From positions 3,038,001 through 3,102,000 of the forward strand of contig OZ020485.1 of NCBI GenBank assembly GCA_963971405.1: a DNA stretch of 64,000 nucleotides, in the 5' to 3' direction. Positions within the stretch are counted from its first letter, which is position 1. Every line of letters starts with the position of its first letter. The position numbers were made by a program, and so were the translations under genes. This document shows positions 13,201-22,594 of the stretch, one piece after another. The notes beneath the pieces are model-generated. The model saw only the letters and a program-made list of their open reading frames with translations, did no database searches and was not told the DNA's origin. Source of the stretch: Psococerastis gibbosa. Its lineage: Eukaryota > Arthropoda > Insecta > Psocodea > Psocidae.

Positions 13201-16200
13201 ATATCTAGACAGTATTCTTATTCTAAAGCTATTCTGTTCCTAGCAATTTTTTCAACAACTGGCTTTTTTGGCTAGTGGCTAGTGGCTTTTTTGGCTAGTG
13301 GTAGTTTGTGTTTGTCCACAAATGAATGAACTGACAAGAGCTACAGACATTCATTTTGTACACAGGTATGAACCACTTTTTGCGGTCCTGGGACATCAAA
13401 ACGTGTACATGTCTGTAATCTGTAAATGCTGAGAAGTCAAAAGCGTAAATTTTGACCTTATTTGACGTATAATTAGGAAAGCCACGCCCAGGGGGGGTGG
13501 TCCAAGGAGTCTGGACCCCCTCCGAAATATAAGGGCATTACACTGGACTTTCATGATTAAAATACGTAAAAAGTTTTTTGGACCCCCTGACATACAAACA
13601 CCTGGGCATGGCCTTGATAATTAGGAAAGCAATAAAACGACGATGCCACATGGATGACGTTTTGTCAAGCCAAATTAAGTTTCACTCTGAATTATTGGGA
13701 CTTGGCTTTTCAATACTAAGTATACCTAGTAAATAGAATAGAATAGAAAACCGTGTATTTCTCAACAAAAATGAACATGTGAACATGAAATAAGAACCTG
13801 TGCCCCCTCAAGCCGAAACGTGGGAGGGTGGCACATCAAACCTAATATAAGTTAAATAATTAAAAAGTAAATATTTACTATGTTGTACAGTACTGATATA
13901 CCGAGTCCCAATTCAGAGTAAACTTTTAACTTGCAACTTGCGTCGACACTAAATATTTGACTTGGAGCAATATGGGAGGCTTGAGAGCACACGACACAGT
14001 GCTTCTGTTGTGTTCTGTTATGTCATTTGATAGGTAACAACTGTATGTGTGACTTACAATTGATAATAAGTTGCATACGCTGCGTAACATTCTTTCCTAA
14101 GTTGTCCTCCCACCAGGCTGTTGCTGTCCTTCATCCAAGCGGGGGGTGACCATATAGACCCTAGTGGCGTCATCCGGCCTTCTGCCATGTTGTTGGCCTG
14201 TATTGCGAGCTTTATCTATGCAAATGGCAATAATAATACGTAAGTACAATATTATTTTCTTGTTTTCATTTGTGGCTAATGTCTGTGAATTGAAGAGTTG
14301 ACGATGAATGCGCATATTTAGATTATGTATCGTATAATTAAAATGGTTTTCACGGCCGGAGCTACGTGAAGAGCAATAGAATCCACGATGATAGGCCGTT
14401 GTCGTTCTCAGCAGCAACAGTTACTGCTCAACCTCCGAGATACAATCGTACAAGTCTAGACAGCAATGAATATGTCAACCGCAGATGTTGACGAAACGTT
14501 TGGAAGTACGCTTTCAGAACGACCACGGCCTACCATACTTACTTCAGCTTCATCACAATTAAGTATCGTATATTAAGCCCGCACCCAAGTTGGGAAGGGG
14601 GGGGGGGGGTTACTCCAAAATTCGAAAAATGAAAAACTTTGAATTTCATAAAATTGCACGAAATATATTGTAGAACCTAAACCTTCTAAACTGAAAAGCC
14701 GCCATTATTCAAGAGTAAGGGGAAATTTGTTTTTACCTCACCTATATAGAAGGGGCTTCCAAGCACACGGTCTTTTGCGGTTTTTCTTATCTTATCTTAC
14801 ACATTTTTGCTTTTCCATTTATTTATGTTGATTTTGATCCTCTACCTTGGCGTAATCTTCCTTTCTCGGTCCGAAGCCTCTCAGATCGTTGCGGGGGTTG
14901 GCCGTGCAGTTACTCGGTGTGTCAGCATTGGTGTAGTTTGTAGCCGAAAAGTCAGAGCCTCCGAGGGGTATTCGCGTCATGGTATATCCATTGCCGTAGT
15001 AGGCAGAGAACGCCGACTGCATCACACAGTTGGCCACTTGTGGAGTTAGCTGGTTTAAGTTGTCGGCCGTGGCGTCCGTCAAAGCAACTCCAAAGCCGTC
15101 AATGATTTGGTATTTCTTGGTGGGGAACAGCTTAATGGATGTCGCTGGAACAAATAATTTTGACGTTGATGGAGAAAGTAATACCAATAATTCTCAGTGG
15201 GGGGGGGGGGGGGGGCGACACAACTCACCACCAGGAAGCTGACGATATTATTATATATAAGCTATATTGCTCAACCCCGGATCACTCCAAATTCTGTTGG
15301 TTTTTTATTTAATTTAATACTGATCTTATGATGATTTGATCTATCCAAGTACTCGTAGTATTGATAGAAAGGTTCCACAAGAAAAAGTGTTTTTTAGTCA
15401 TTTTTCACAACAAAAGTACAAAAGTATTTTATATTTTTTTTGCCTGCTAGAACCAAACTGTCACAGCCCTCACGGCTCACAGGACAACCAACCTTTTGAA
15501 TATTGAACATTGGCGTAAATAGGGGGGTCCTGGGTGGGCCCCCGGGTCCATCCGTAGCCCCCCCCCCCCAGGATTTCTCGTGAAAAAGACGTTATGGGGG
15601 CTAAAGGCATAGTATCCACAATAATGAAAGGGAAATTAATTCTTAGTACGCTTATTTTACATGAAAAAAATCAACATATTGACCAAGTACTTTCACAAAA
15701 ATATATTCCTCAAAATGATTAAAACCCCAATATTTCAGACCTATTTTTTCAAAAAATTTCTCCGGGGGAGACCTCCAGGCCCCACTCAGTGGTAAGTTTG
15801 GTTGGCTTAGTAATAGAACAACAAAAAGTCAAGATTTTATTTATTTATTCATTCGTCTGTAAAATCTCAATTGTACTGCTTGCAAAATGCGTAAAGCCTC
15901 CCTAATTTGGGCTTATTCATCAATTGTTTTCTCCGGGGAGACCCCCGGGCCCCCCTTTCTCCAGCCTAGGATATTCGTAAAACCTCACTACTTTGGGCCC
16001 ATTTATAATTTTTTTTTTCTCCGGGTGAGACCCCCGGGCTCCCCTTTTTCCAGGGTAAAACCTCACTGATTAAAGCCCCCCCCCCCAGAAATTTTGGGAA
16101 TTTACGCCAATGATATTGAAATAGCAAATTTCCACCATCACAAAGCTTTCCTTATACTAACGTATTAATAGGAATTCAAAAAAGACATATATTCAAAAAT

Positions 16201-16963
16201 AAATATTACAAGTTTCTCCAGTTGCCAAAGGCCTTATCATGTTGATTCCATTAGAGCAGAGCATGTTTCAAACTGCGGCAACTTGGTAGTGTGCACAGCG
16301 TTGGCAGGGGAACCTGGTGGGACATGATAACGCGCTTAGGCAGTGTAAGTCGAGTCCTGGTCACCTCCTATCTAATCGTGTGACTTTACCATGTTCCCCA
16401 AGTGGTTCGGAATCCACTATAATCAGGAGGTCCACCCTGTTAGTCAAATCAAGGCAAAGCTGCGTGTGAATGTGTGAGAAAATGTGTGTGTGAATGTAGA
16501 TGGCAGCGAATGTGATTTAGTATGACTTATCTTGAATGGAAGGTATGACTGATATTCTGTATGAATGTAGTTTACAAAGTTATATTTCAATTAAACTATC
16601 GTTGATATGTAGAGTTAGGTGTTAGAGAGGGCCATAGGCCCTAATCTCGCTGTATCTACATAAAGTTTTTTTCAATAAAGACGTTATTATTATTATTATT
16701 TTGTATCTGTACATACCGTTAGGATTGCCACACTGATCCGTGAGATTCTTTATCTGCAAGTCGAGTCTCTTGCCATCCTTGCTGGTGGTGATGACTGTAA
16801 ACTGGTGGGGTAGTGTAGGGAGTGGTGGGGGGTAGGTGTCGCAGTACGTACTGTTACACACACAGACCACACTACCATGCCCGTAGTTCCTCCGCATGCA
16901 CCCCTGGCTCTGGCAAACGCCCAACATTGCTGCCAGTACTACGCAGAGCTTGAGGAAATGCAT
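10125..16963 (-). CDS. GBA1: Glucosylceramidase A (GH30, acid beta-glucosidase), 7 exons
   Basis: Lysosomal/secreted enzyme that hydrolyses glucosylceramide to glucose and ceramide. Coding exons on the minus strand: 16963-16717, 15144-14846, 14215-14058, 12131-11891, 11563-11327, 11007-10712 and 10239-10125, a total of 1593 bp or 530 residues, close to the 536 of human GBA1. All junctions are GT-AG, phases are 1,0,2,0,0,2, and the joined frame has no stop. Residues 1-20 form a signal peptide. The Cys-rich N-terminus (SVVCVCNSTYCDTY), GFG (VKGFGG in human), RIPLGGSDFS, WSPPAW, TTTNEA with the acid/base Glu, DDQR, the nucleophile in CTETSC, and WIDWNLAL all match GBA1. Oddities: NEA instead of NEP, and HTY where human has HWY in the active site. 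The start ATG sits 2 nt after an AG acceptor, so a non-coding first exon is likely upstream. Confidence 0.93.
10240..10711. other. Gene A intron 6
   Basis: Intron without recognisable coding sequence. The part at about 10430-10520 (CACTCCCGAC ... TTTTAGAAATATTTTCAGAA) is shared with intron 6 of locus B at about 27435-27565, showing that the introns are paralogous and that the LINEs in B were inserted later. Confidence 0.7.
10712..11007 (-). CDS. Gene A exon 6
   Basis: 296 bp, exactly the size of exon 6 in B and C. Acceptor TTGGCAG, donor AACAA|GTAAGC. Encodes WIDWNLALDLTGGPNW and FYKQSAFYCIAQFSKY, which match the late barrel and start of the beta-domain of GBA1. Confidence 0.9.
11327..11563 (-). 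CDS. Gene A exon 5 (catalytic nucleophile)
   Basis: 237 bp, acceptor GTCCAG and donor GAG|GTAACT, phase 0 on both sides. Encodes ITGVAIHTYTD and KKMWCTETSCTPG, in which the Glu is the GH30 nucleophile. Part of this exon is tandemly duplicated just upstream as a relic (11600-11800). Confidence 0.9.
11600..11805 (-). pseudogene. Relic duplicate of exon 5 in gene A intron 4
   Basis: The 3' part of gene A exon 5 plus adjoining intron (from about 11461) is repeated with a 172-bp offset from about 11633. The 'CAGCCAACCCGAAATT' segment of the intron occurs both at about 11608 and 11770, confirming tandem duplication. The relic reads SLFIPGFLKTISG and then meets an in-frame stop after FFLDE, so it cannot serve as an alternative exon. 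It lacks the nucleophile part. Confidence 0.75.
11891..12131 (-). CDS. Gene A exon 4 (catalytic acid/base)
   Basis: 241 bp, acceptor TTTCAG and donor CTG|GTAAGT. Encodes FLETYLANGVKISALTTTNE, where the last Glu aligns with the GH30 acid/base residue, followed by Ala rather than the usual Pro. DDQRPFIP near the end matches the conserved DDQR of the family. Confidence 0.9.
12140..12720 (+). other. Possible decayed DNA-transposon remnant in gene A intron 3
   Basis: Near 12205 the segment 'ACAGGGTGCGACAGTA' resembles the ends of IS630/Tc1-mariner-like elements, and a frame from about 12339 starts MRWNIEERSVRL, a start reminiscent of mariner-type helix-turn-helix proteins. Frameshifts and stops follow immediately and no DDE residues are visible. 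A segment GGGGGTGTCCAGAAGTTCAG near 12680 may be the other end. Confidence 0.25.
12990..13080 (-). repeat. (ATT)n-tailed retroelement 3' end
   Basis: A run of imperfect AAT repeats (about 12990-13020) is followed by 'AAATGTCTTATATTTACGGG'. Read on the minus strand this is a unique segment ending in (ATT)n, the usual 3' end of a CR1-group LINE or a SINE mobilised by it. The rest of the element is not recognisable. Confidence 0.35.
13483..13616. mobile_element. MITE, family GGCCGTGCCCAGG, 14-bp direct repeats
   Basis: The right end CCTGGGCATGGCCTTG and the internal G/C runs match copies at 22428-22594 and 36353-36538. The left end keeps only CCACGCCCAGG. The element is flanked by perfect 14-bp direct repeats ATAATTAGGAAAGC (13469-13482 and 13617-13630), longer than the 8-bp duplications of its relatives, so the left junction may be rearranged. 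Confidence 0.65.
14058..14215 (-). CDS. Gene A exon 3
   Basis: 158 bp, acceptor GCATAG and donor ATT|GTAAGT. Encodes LGSIWSPPAWMK, matching the SPWTSPTW region of GBA1 that carries an active-site Trp, then KECYAAYATYYQ. Confidence 0.88.
14343..14550. repeat. Foldback SINE-like repeat, family CACGGCCGGAG
   Basis: Begins TTTTCACGGCCGGAG, contains GATGATAGGCCG and, later, the inverted counterpart AGAACGACCACGGCCTACC. It includes CGCAGATGTTGACGAAACG, which is shared with the 225-bp insertion at 52603-52827. A short related fragment lies at 45157-45215. It sits in intron 2 of gene A. Confidence 0.6.
14846..15144 (-). CDS. Gene A exon 2
   Basis: 299 bp, acceptor TTCCAG and donor CCAAG|GTAGAG. Encodes IIDGFGVALTDA and TRIPLGGSDFS, the first strands of the GH30 barrel including the conserved active-site Arg. 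It starts with two bases completing the codon split after exon 1. Confidence 0.9.
15508..16112. mobile_element. hAT-type element, TIR CATTGGCGTAAAT, in gene A intron 1
   Basis: Ends CATTGGCGTAAAT and ATTTACGCCAATG form inverted repeats, with a perfect 8-bp target-site duplication ATATTGAA at 15500-15507 and 16113-16120. The same termini (CATAGGCGTAAATT) bound the element at 50921-51548, which carries a transposase remnant. The interior contains minus-strand copies of the satellite unit found at 5990-6850 and a SINE-like tail (GGTTGGCTTAGTAATAGAAC) near 15797. Confidence 0.87.
16186..16703 (+). mobile_element. Truncated 3' end of the CR1/Jockey-group LINE with internal insertion
   Basis: 16447-16701 is about 90% like the 3'UTR of the LINE at 28050-32690, including 'GAGAGGGCCATAGGCCCTAA', the AATAAAG segment and the final (ATT)n tail. 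16190-16215 matches the last codons of its ORF2. The intervening 16216-16440 is repeat X, not part of that LINE. The tail abuts the donor of gene A exon 1 by about 15 bp. Confidence 0.75.
16216..16440 (+). repeat. Repeat X (SINE-like), copy 1
   Basis: A repeat of about 225 bp, shared with 34515-34765 and in part with 33770-33920. Common landmarks are 'TTGATTCCAT' near the start, GTGTGCACAGCGTTGGCAGG, 'CGAGTCCT' and near the end a palindromic 'GTGGTTCGGAATCCAC' that resembles a pol III B box. Here it is inserted in a LINE 3' end. Confidence 0.6.
16717..16963 (-). CDS. Gene A exon 1 (signal peptide, Cys-rich start)
   Basis: Encodes the signal peptide MHFLKLCVVLAAMLGVCQSQ and the domain I cysteines that form the N-terminal disulfides in GBA1. 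The donor is AACG|GTATGT (phase 1). Its length, 247 bp, equals exon 1 of gene C and of the intact exon 1 of locus B. The ATG is preceded by GCAG at 16966-16969, an apparent acceptor of a 5'UTR intron. Confidence 0.9.
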
Positions 16964-17094
16964 CCCTGCTCAAAAAATACTATGAAAATTGGTGAAGGAA
17001 GAAATTTACGAAAAACAAGTAAATGGTGAGTGTTATCATAAATACTTTGTACTTTACGATGCAGATGGCGTTGTTGTTGAAGGATTGATCGTGT

Positions 17095-17336
17095 GGGACT
17101 GTGGGCCGGATTTATAAATAGACCGTATAGGCCGCGGCCTAGGGGCGGCAGCGCCCTAGGGGCAGCAGATTTCAGTGGATAAAAGTCAAACACGTCCACT
17201 GGCTTTCCCATGGTTTTTTTATACTTTCAATAAATCCCGTTTACTACAAATAGAAAATTATTATTTTATAAAGGTATGTACATGGGGCGGCGGAAATAAA
17301 GTGGCCTAAACTCATAAAAATTTAAATCCGGCACTG
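17095..17336. repeat. Possible MITE with GGGCCGGATTTA ends
   Basis: The left part GGGCCGGATTTATAAATAG and the right part 'AAAATTTAAATCCGGCACTG' are imperfect inverted repeats. The interior is GC-rich (CCGCGGCCTAGGGGCGGCAG). A shorter relative with clear ends lies at 51926-52007. No clean target-site duplication was found here. Confidence 0.4.
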
Positions 17337-17689
17337 TAAAAAAGTGGGACTTTGGGCCGGATTGCAGTGTAGTGCAGCTGATTTACATATTCTGCGGTCA
17401 TTTCACGCTATGACAATGCCGTTGTTGCATACTTATGGTGAACACTTAATGAAATATTTTAAAAAGAGTCACCCTGGTCTTAAAGGGCCCCGCGTACCCG
17501 TTTTCAACTGAGAAATACCGTGCGCTTGTAGGTCCTTTCTTGTAGTGAAGGTCAGCGTGTGTGATTTTTTTTCCTGAAGGATGTATTATGGTTATACAAG
17601 TCAAAACTGTCTTTTATCCTAAATAAACAGAGCCTTAACTGACTTATTGTGCATTATTATGTTCCCAATTGTTCTATGAGGTACATACG

Positions 17690-18080
17690 ATGGTATGGTA
17701 CCGGTATGATGGACGTTGCCAGAAGCTATGGAGAACAGAATCAGTGCATTTGAAATGTGCGTATGCAGACGAATGCTGCGCATATCCTGTCCCTAATGCT
17801 GAGGCCCTGAGGTGAATGGATGCAGAAGCCGAGTGGCGGTTAAGAAAGGGAAACTAACTTACTTCGGCTATGTGATGAGCAATGAAAAGTATAGCCTGTA
17901 ATAATGCAAGGAAGATAAAAGTGCAGAGGGCTTCCGGAAGAGAGAGAATGTCCTGTTCGAAAAACCTGAGGCAGTGGTTTAGCAAGAGCACGACTTCCCT
18001 TTTCAGAGAAGCAGCCTCCAAGGTCTAGTCTAAATTGCCATAATGATCGCCAATCTTCGAAGAGGCTTTAAAGAAGTAGT
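17690..18080 (+). mobile_element. Decayed LINE reverse-transcriptase C-terminus
   Basis: One reading, with stops, gives RISAFEMCVCRRMLRIS, then KLTYFGYVMSNEKYSL and finally IAIMIANLRRG, the layout of the C-terminal part of many LINE reverse transcriptases (a WFGHVMR-like motif and a VANLRRG-like end). Several stops and frameshifts are present. It lies in the 5' flank of gene A. Confidence 0.6.
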
Positions 18081-18239
18081 GCACTTATTCAGAGTAGTTC
18101 ATAACGTGTTCAGATCAGCTTTTAAGATGTGATTTGAAAAAGGGTATTTCTTACACTATACATAATTATACAGTACCAGTACGTCGAACTGTCGAATCGG
18201 AAATTTGTTAAAGTGAAGGCAAGGTGGGAGTGCTGTGCT

Positions 18240-19185
18240 TTTATTTATTTATTTTTTAAAATAAGACTACATATAATGATATAATATAATCACAGTAAAG
18301 TTTTCAAAACCAAAACGATCACATTTTCAAAATACAACCCATGCAACATTGATGTGCTGTGGACAGGATGGCGCGAATAGTGTGGATGATACACGTTATT
18401 TAAATTTACGAAAATATAGATATCGGGAAAACGTTTTTGCACACGCTGCAAGGTGAAAATATAAGCGATAGCACTAGGGTTCCACACTATTGCGCTATAT
18501 TCCAGCTTAGATCTAACCAATGCCAAATATAATAGCTTAAATGTAGGGCTATCAGTATTTTGGAAGTTGTGACAGAATCCAGTATAGGGTTTCTCTCGTG
18601 ACTTCGTGGAAACGAAACATAATGTGTAAAGTATTAAAATCAAATAAATGTTCACAATTTCCACATAAACATGTTTATGTGGAAATCGTGCAAATTTATT
18701 TGATTTTAATACTTTACACAGCAAGTTGTGACAGATTCTTGTTATAATGCTTAGAGTTAGTTTTGCATAATTTATGGCATTTTTTAATGTATGAACTGAA
18801 ACTAAAGTCTTCTGTAAAGGTGATTCCAAGATTGAAATGCTGCGTCTAAGGGATTGGCCATTTAATGTATAAGCTATCGGTATTTTTCGACCCCTGCCAA
18901 TTTGCATAAACTCACATTTGCCACTGTGCAAGTATATTTTATTAAAAGCAGCCCACTCACTATCAGAGTCAATACAATTTAGCTGTCTATTTCAGTCATC
19001 GAGATTTTTAGTAATCTTAAAAATCTTGAGGTCATCCGCGTACAATAGAACCTGAGAGTTAGTAATAGTGCCAGGCAGGTCATTTATAAACAGAAGAAAC
19101 AATAATGGACCGAGGTTGCTTCCTTGTGGTACTCCGCTAGTGACTGTGTAGGGGGTGGAGACAGTACCACAGAATTTTTTACTTT
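18240..19185 (-). mobile_element. Jockey-group LINE reverse-transcriptase fragment
   Basis: Read on the minus strand, 19180-18970 gives [19 protein letters not shown] and later [11 protein letters not shown] motifs 4 and 5 with the catalytic YADD. 18931-18290 continues with the thumb region (LYLALVRSKLEYSAIVWNPS and LQRVQKRF). The two parts are separated by frameshifts, and a 48-bp-arm hairpin (18623-18720) interrupts the second. The 3' end runs into ATTT-rich DNA near 18240. It is 5'-truncated and dead. Confidence 0.8.
18623..18720. repeat. Near-perfect hairpin inside a LINE fragment
   Basis: Arms 18623-18670 and 18673-18720, 48 bp each with about 3 mismatches, separated by a 2-base loop. 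The arms are within the reverse-transcriptase reading frame, so this looks like a templated inverted duplication within the retroelement. Confidence 0.85.
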
Positions 19186-19789
19186 TTCGTGTCCGACTCC
19201 AGACTCCTTGTTCCTGGGCTCAGCCAACTTGACGCCGTAGTCGCTGCGTACACAAAGGTAGAGGAAGGTTATAATCTCTTCTCAGTGGTGAAAGGATTGG
19301 CCACTAGATGTTTCCACTTAACGTTGCCCAGGGTACGCCCGACCTTCAGCACCACAGAATTATACGTACTGCTGGCGATAATAAAGGAACGACTGACTTG
19401 TGCCTATTGTGACTATTTGTGCGAGTCTCTAAACGTCATGCGATCAGAGACTTGTCGTAACTCAACACGGGTACTAACCTACAAAGGCGACTGAAGAGGT
19501 CAATCGGTTGCATTCTTTAAATTGTTTATATGCGATTAACCTTTTTTAAAAAGAAAAAAAATGTACCGGCTAGTGCCTAAAGTAAACCATAACGTTATAG
19601 GGAGCAAATTTAAACTCACCCTAAGAAAATTATTATTGATTTTTTTACTTGTTGGCCAGACTAGCCATCAAGCTTTGAAAACACGATTAAAATTGCTAGC
19701 TTACCTCAGAATTTATAGAATAAATTTAATGTCTATGGTCGTGAGTGTGTCCCCAGAAGCCAACAGAGATTCTACCGGTTGAATCAGTG
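19186..19789. other. Flanking DNA, nothing recognised
   Basis: A 101-codon plus-strand frame at 19189-19494 and a 73-codon frame at 19561-19782 have no recognisable motifs. No repeat ends were found. Confidence 0.4.
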
Positions 19790-19925
19790 CAACGTGCTTG
19801 TGCCATTTATTACATTAATTTCTAAAATGTCACGTTCCGGAGCAATTTTATCTCGGCCATGCACATTACTGTGTGCCTTAACTTTGAAGATTTTAATAAT
19901 TGAAATATGCCTACGTTAGTTGCTT
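19790..19925. promoter_or_regulatory. Upstream module shared by glucosylceramidase copies
   Basis: The segment from 'TGTCACG' (19828) through ATCTC, GTGTGCCTTAAC to 'AATAATTGAAATATG' is shared at roughly 75% identity with the 5' flanks of both exon 1 copies of locus B (44895-44985 and 46906-46995). In each case it lies upstream of exon 1 on the same side. It could be part of the promoter or of the predicted 5'UTR exon, or simply duplicated flank. Confidence 0.4.
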
Positions 19926-19929
19926 GTTG

Positions 19930-20330
19930 TGAAAATGTTGTTGTGAAATGTCTGGGTCTGTCTGTCTATCGGCCTGTCCGTAACACGATTTGATGTCAAA
20001 CTACTCAATAAAATTTGATGAAAGTCGGCATGTAGGTCCAAAATAATATTATCCAGGGGAATAGTTTTCATTTTTTTGATAACATCACTTTGGGGGGGTT
20101 AACACCCCAAATACACCAAAATCAACGGCAAAATGTTTTTCTTAAAAACGGCCCCGACGATATTTTAAAGTCACATGTATTTAATATTATATTTTTGTAA
20201 ACAAACCCCACTAGGTTACATCCCCCTTTTGGTTCAGGACGTGAAAAGTATTTCATGAAAATGGCAAAAAAAAAGAATTTTTCTGGAAAACCTTTCTGTA
20301 AATGTTTTCTAGCTTCAGGGATGTTACATA
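19930..20330 (+). repeat. Dispersed repeat R1, diverged copy
   Basis: Contains the GTCTGTCTGTC run, 'AAGTCGGCATGTAGGTCC', a G-run, and 'AACGGCCCCGACGAT', in the same order as the R1 copies at 47985 and 60934. Strongly diverged. Confidence 0.5.
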
Positions 20331-20534
20331 TGCTAGAGTAACCGCAAACCGAATAGGTACGGTAGCATTCCCAAGCAGGGTTTGGCTTTGACGGAAGAGT
20401 TATATTTTTAAGATATTATGAACAATCCGAGCTTCATTGCTTACCACGCCATTATTATTGTGTGGAACTATTATTATTACGCGTGCATAACTTATCACCT
20501 ACCGACTAACCTACTAATACTAATATAACGATTC

Positions 20535-21411
20535 CCTGTAATTAAGCCACACACGGCACTGCCTGTGGCTAAAGAAAAAAAAAATAGTAGAACTAAAATT
20601 GGGATAAATATATTGTATTATCTCGACAGGGAATATAGATCGAGAGAAATTGTTATCATGTCAGATAGCCAAGCAGCCCTTAAAGCAATAACAGCATACA
20701 AAATCACCTCACAACTAGTGTGGGAATGTAGATTGAAACTGGACATACTGTCCGGTGCGAATAAGGTTACCTTGATATGGGTGCCTGGGCACACAGGCAT
20801 TGAAGGCAATGAGGTTGCTGACCAGCTTGCAAAAAGGGGAGCTACCTCCCCTTTTACGGGACCCGAACCTTTTTGCGGTGTTGGGGAAACCCTCGCCCGC
20901 AGATTTGTTAAAGGCAGGGAGAACCTGAAAGTGGCTGAATACTGGACCTCATTGCCGGGCCTTCGGCAAGCCAAAATGCTCCTGGGAAGCCACCAGCGCA
21001 AAAGAGCCCAAGTATGCATTAATATGAACAGGAGACATCTGCGTGTGATCACAGGATTCCTCTCTGGGCATTGCAACTTGAATGGACATCTGACCAACAT
21101 AGGTGTCAGAGAGTCTAGAGCATGCAGATTCTGTAACGAAGGAGCGGAGGACCCCGAGCATATCCTCCTTCACTGCGATGCAATCGCACGTAGAAGAGCA
21201 GCATGCTTGGGAAACTTGCAATTACATGTAAAAGACCTACCACTTCTAAATCCCCTCAAGGTCCTGGCTCTCCTGAGGGAAATAGGCCTCGAGGAACTGA
21301 TGTAGATATGTAGATTCTTTGTTGTAGGGGGCACAATAGGCCCAATAGGCTTAAGTGCACACAGGTAACACCTGTACCCCAATTTTAATAAAAAAAAAAA
21401 AAAAAAAAAAA
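20535..21411 (+). mobile_element. 5'-truncated LINE with RNase H domain and poly(A)
   Basis: One open frame to 21305 encodes the end of an I/R1-group LINE ORF2. RNase H motifs IVIMSDSQAAL and WVPGHTGIEGNEVADQLAK carry the second and last catalytic Asp, while the first catalytic strand is missing through truncation. A Cys-His motif follows (CRFCNEGAEDPEHILLHC). A short 3'UTR ends in an uninterrupted A-tract at about 21389-21411, the mark of target-primed insertion. The frame is intact, so the insertion is relatively young. Confidence 0.88.
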
Positions 21412-21818
21412 TTGTATTATTACTTATTACATAATTGATCTGCCCATTCTATACTATGCAACTGCTGTCCTGTCCATCTAGTGTTTTTGAATAGGGAAAA
21501 TCTATAGGTAGCCAACATTTAAAAATGGGTTAATTATTTATTATGGAACTATTACAGTAATTATTGATAAATATGGAAGTATGTACGGCTTCACGCGTTT
21601 AAGCTGTGATGGAAATGTGATGTGGTGTGACTAGCCTGCCATAAGAAAGGATTGCTGTAAAAAACACAATATTGTTCTCTTCACATTTAATGTACGTGTC
21701 TGTACCTAACACAGTTTGGTCACGGATTTAACTAATAGTATGCTAATATTGTGCTGTTCTAGTCATATTAGTCAAAGAAACCCCTTACTCCCTTGGCGTC
21801 ACTGTAGAAACCCCCTTT
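21412..21818. other. 3' flank of locus B
   Basis: No gene. The stretch from about 21798 (GGCGTCACTGTAGA) matches the sequence just 3' of the stop codon of gene A, so the paralogy of the two genes continues past the stop. Confidence 0.5.
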
Positions 21819-21855
21819 CTACGAATTGACAGCTTTCATGATCACCGTTTTGATG
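21819..21855 (-). pseudogene. Locus B exon 7, distal half with stop codon
   Basis: Minus-strand reading IKTVIMKAVNS then stop, matching the end of gene A (INTVIMTAANS). It is separated from the rest of the exon by the CACTA-like insertion; 80 + 37 bases minus the 2-bp duplication equals the 115 bp of gene A exon 7. Confidence 0.87.
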
Positions 21856-22427
21856 CACTGAAAAAAATATTTCTTACACACGCTGTGTAAGCCGGGACTT
21901 GTTTGGATATTACCCAATAAAGTAAAGATTACCCAAATTTGTTTTAAACTAAGAGTAGCAATTGGTTTCTATCAACAAAATGATATGTGTAAAGTCATTA
22001 GTGTAAGCATTACACAATGATAGGGTTCTACCAACCTATTTTGTGTAGGGTGACTATTTACACGAAACTAGTGTTAACGCAGGCCAAAAATTGGGTCAGT
22101 ATTACTCGGTGTTCAGTGTATTTTCTAGCCGTGGGTATTGAGTAAATATCACACGAATAAAAGGGGCTGAAAATACAACGCTGCTATGTACCTTTTACAA
22201 AAATTGCGTTGGTGGCTGAAGTTGGGTAAAATCTAAACTATTTGGTTAATATGAGCACTAGAGAATGGTGTAAATGTTAGTCTACAGTTTGTGTTAAAGT
22301 TGCAATGACTACTTGTGTTGTCATAGCCCACCACTTGTGTTCCATACACGCGAATGCAAATTTTTTTTTAGTCTACACAACCCTTAGATGAAATCTACAC
22401 GAACCTGTGATATACAGTATATCTGTA

Positions 22428-22594
22428 CATGGCCGTCCCCAGAGGGGTGGTCCATGGGTCCGGACCCCCCCCCCCGAAATAAATTCTTGTGTGTAAACCT
22501 GTATAGTTTGAAAAATTTATCCATTAATTCATTAATAAATTACGTTAAAAAAAATTTGGACCCCTCCTGAAATCAAAACCTGGGCACGGCCTTG
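22428..22594. mobile_element. MITE, family GGCCGTGCCCAGG, inside the CACTA-like element
   Basis: Starts CATGGCCGTCCCCAG and ends CCTGGGCACGGCCTTG, with 7 of 8 bases of an 8-bp duplication conserved (TATCTGTA at the left, CATCTGTA at the right). Contains two G/C homopolymers and an AT-rich centre. Inserted after, or carried by, the CACTA-like element. Confidence 0.7.

Noticed and set aside
20618-21382. Minus-strand open frames opposite the LINE RNase H
   Set aside because: They are antisense shadows of the well-supported plus-strand RNase H frame.
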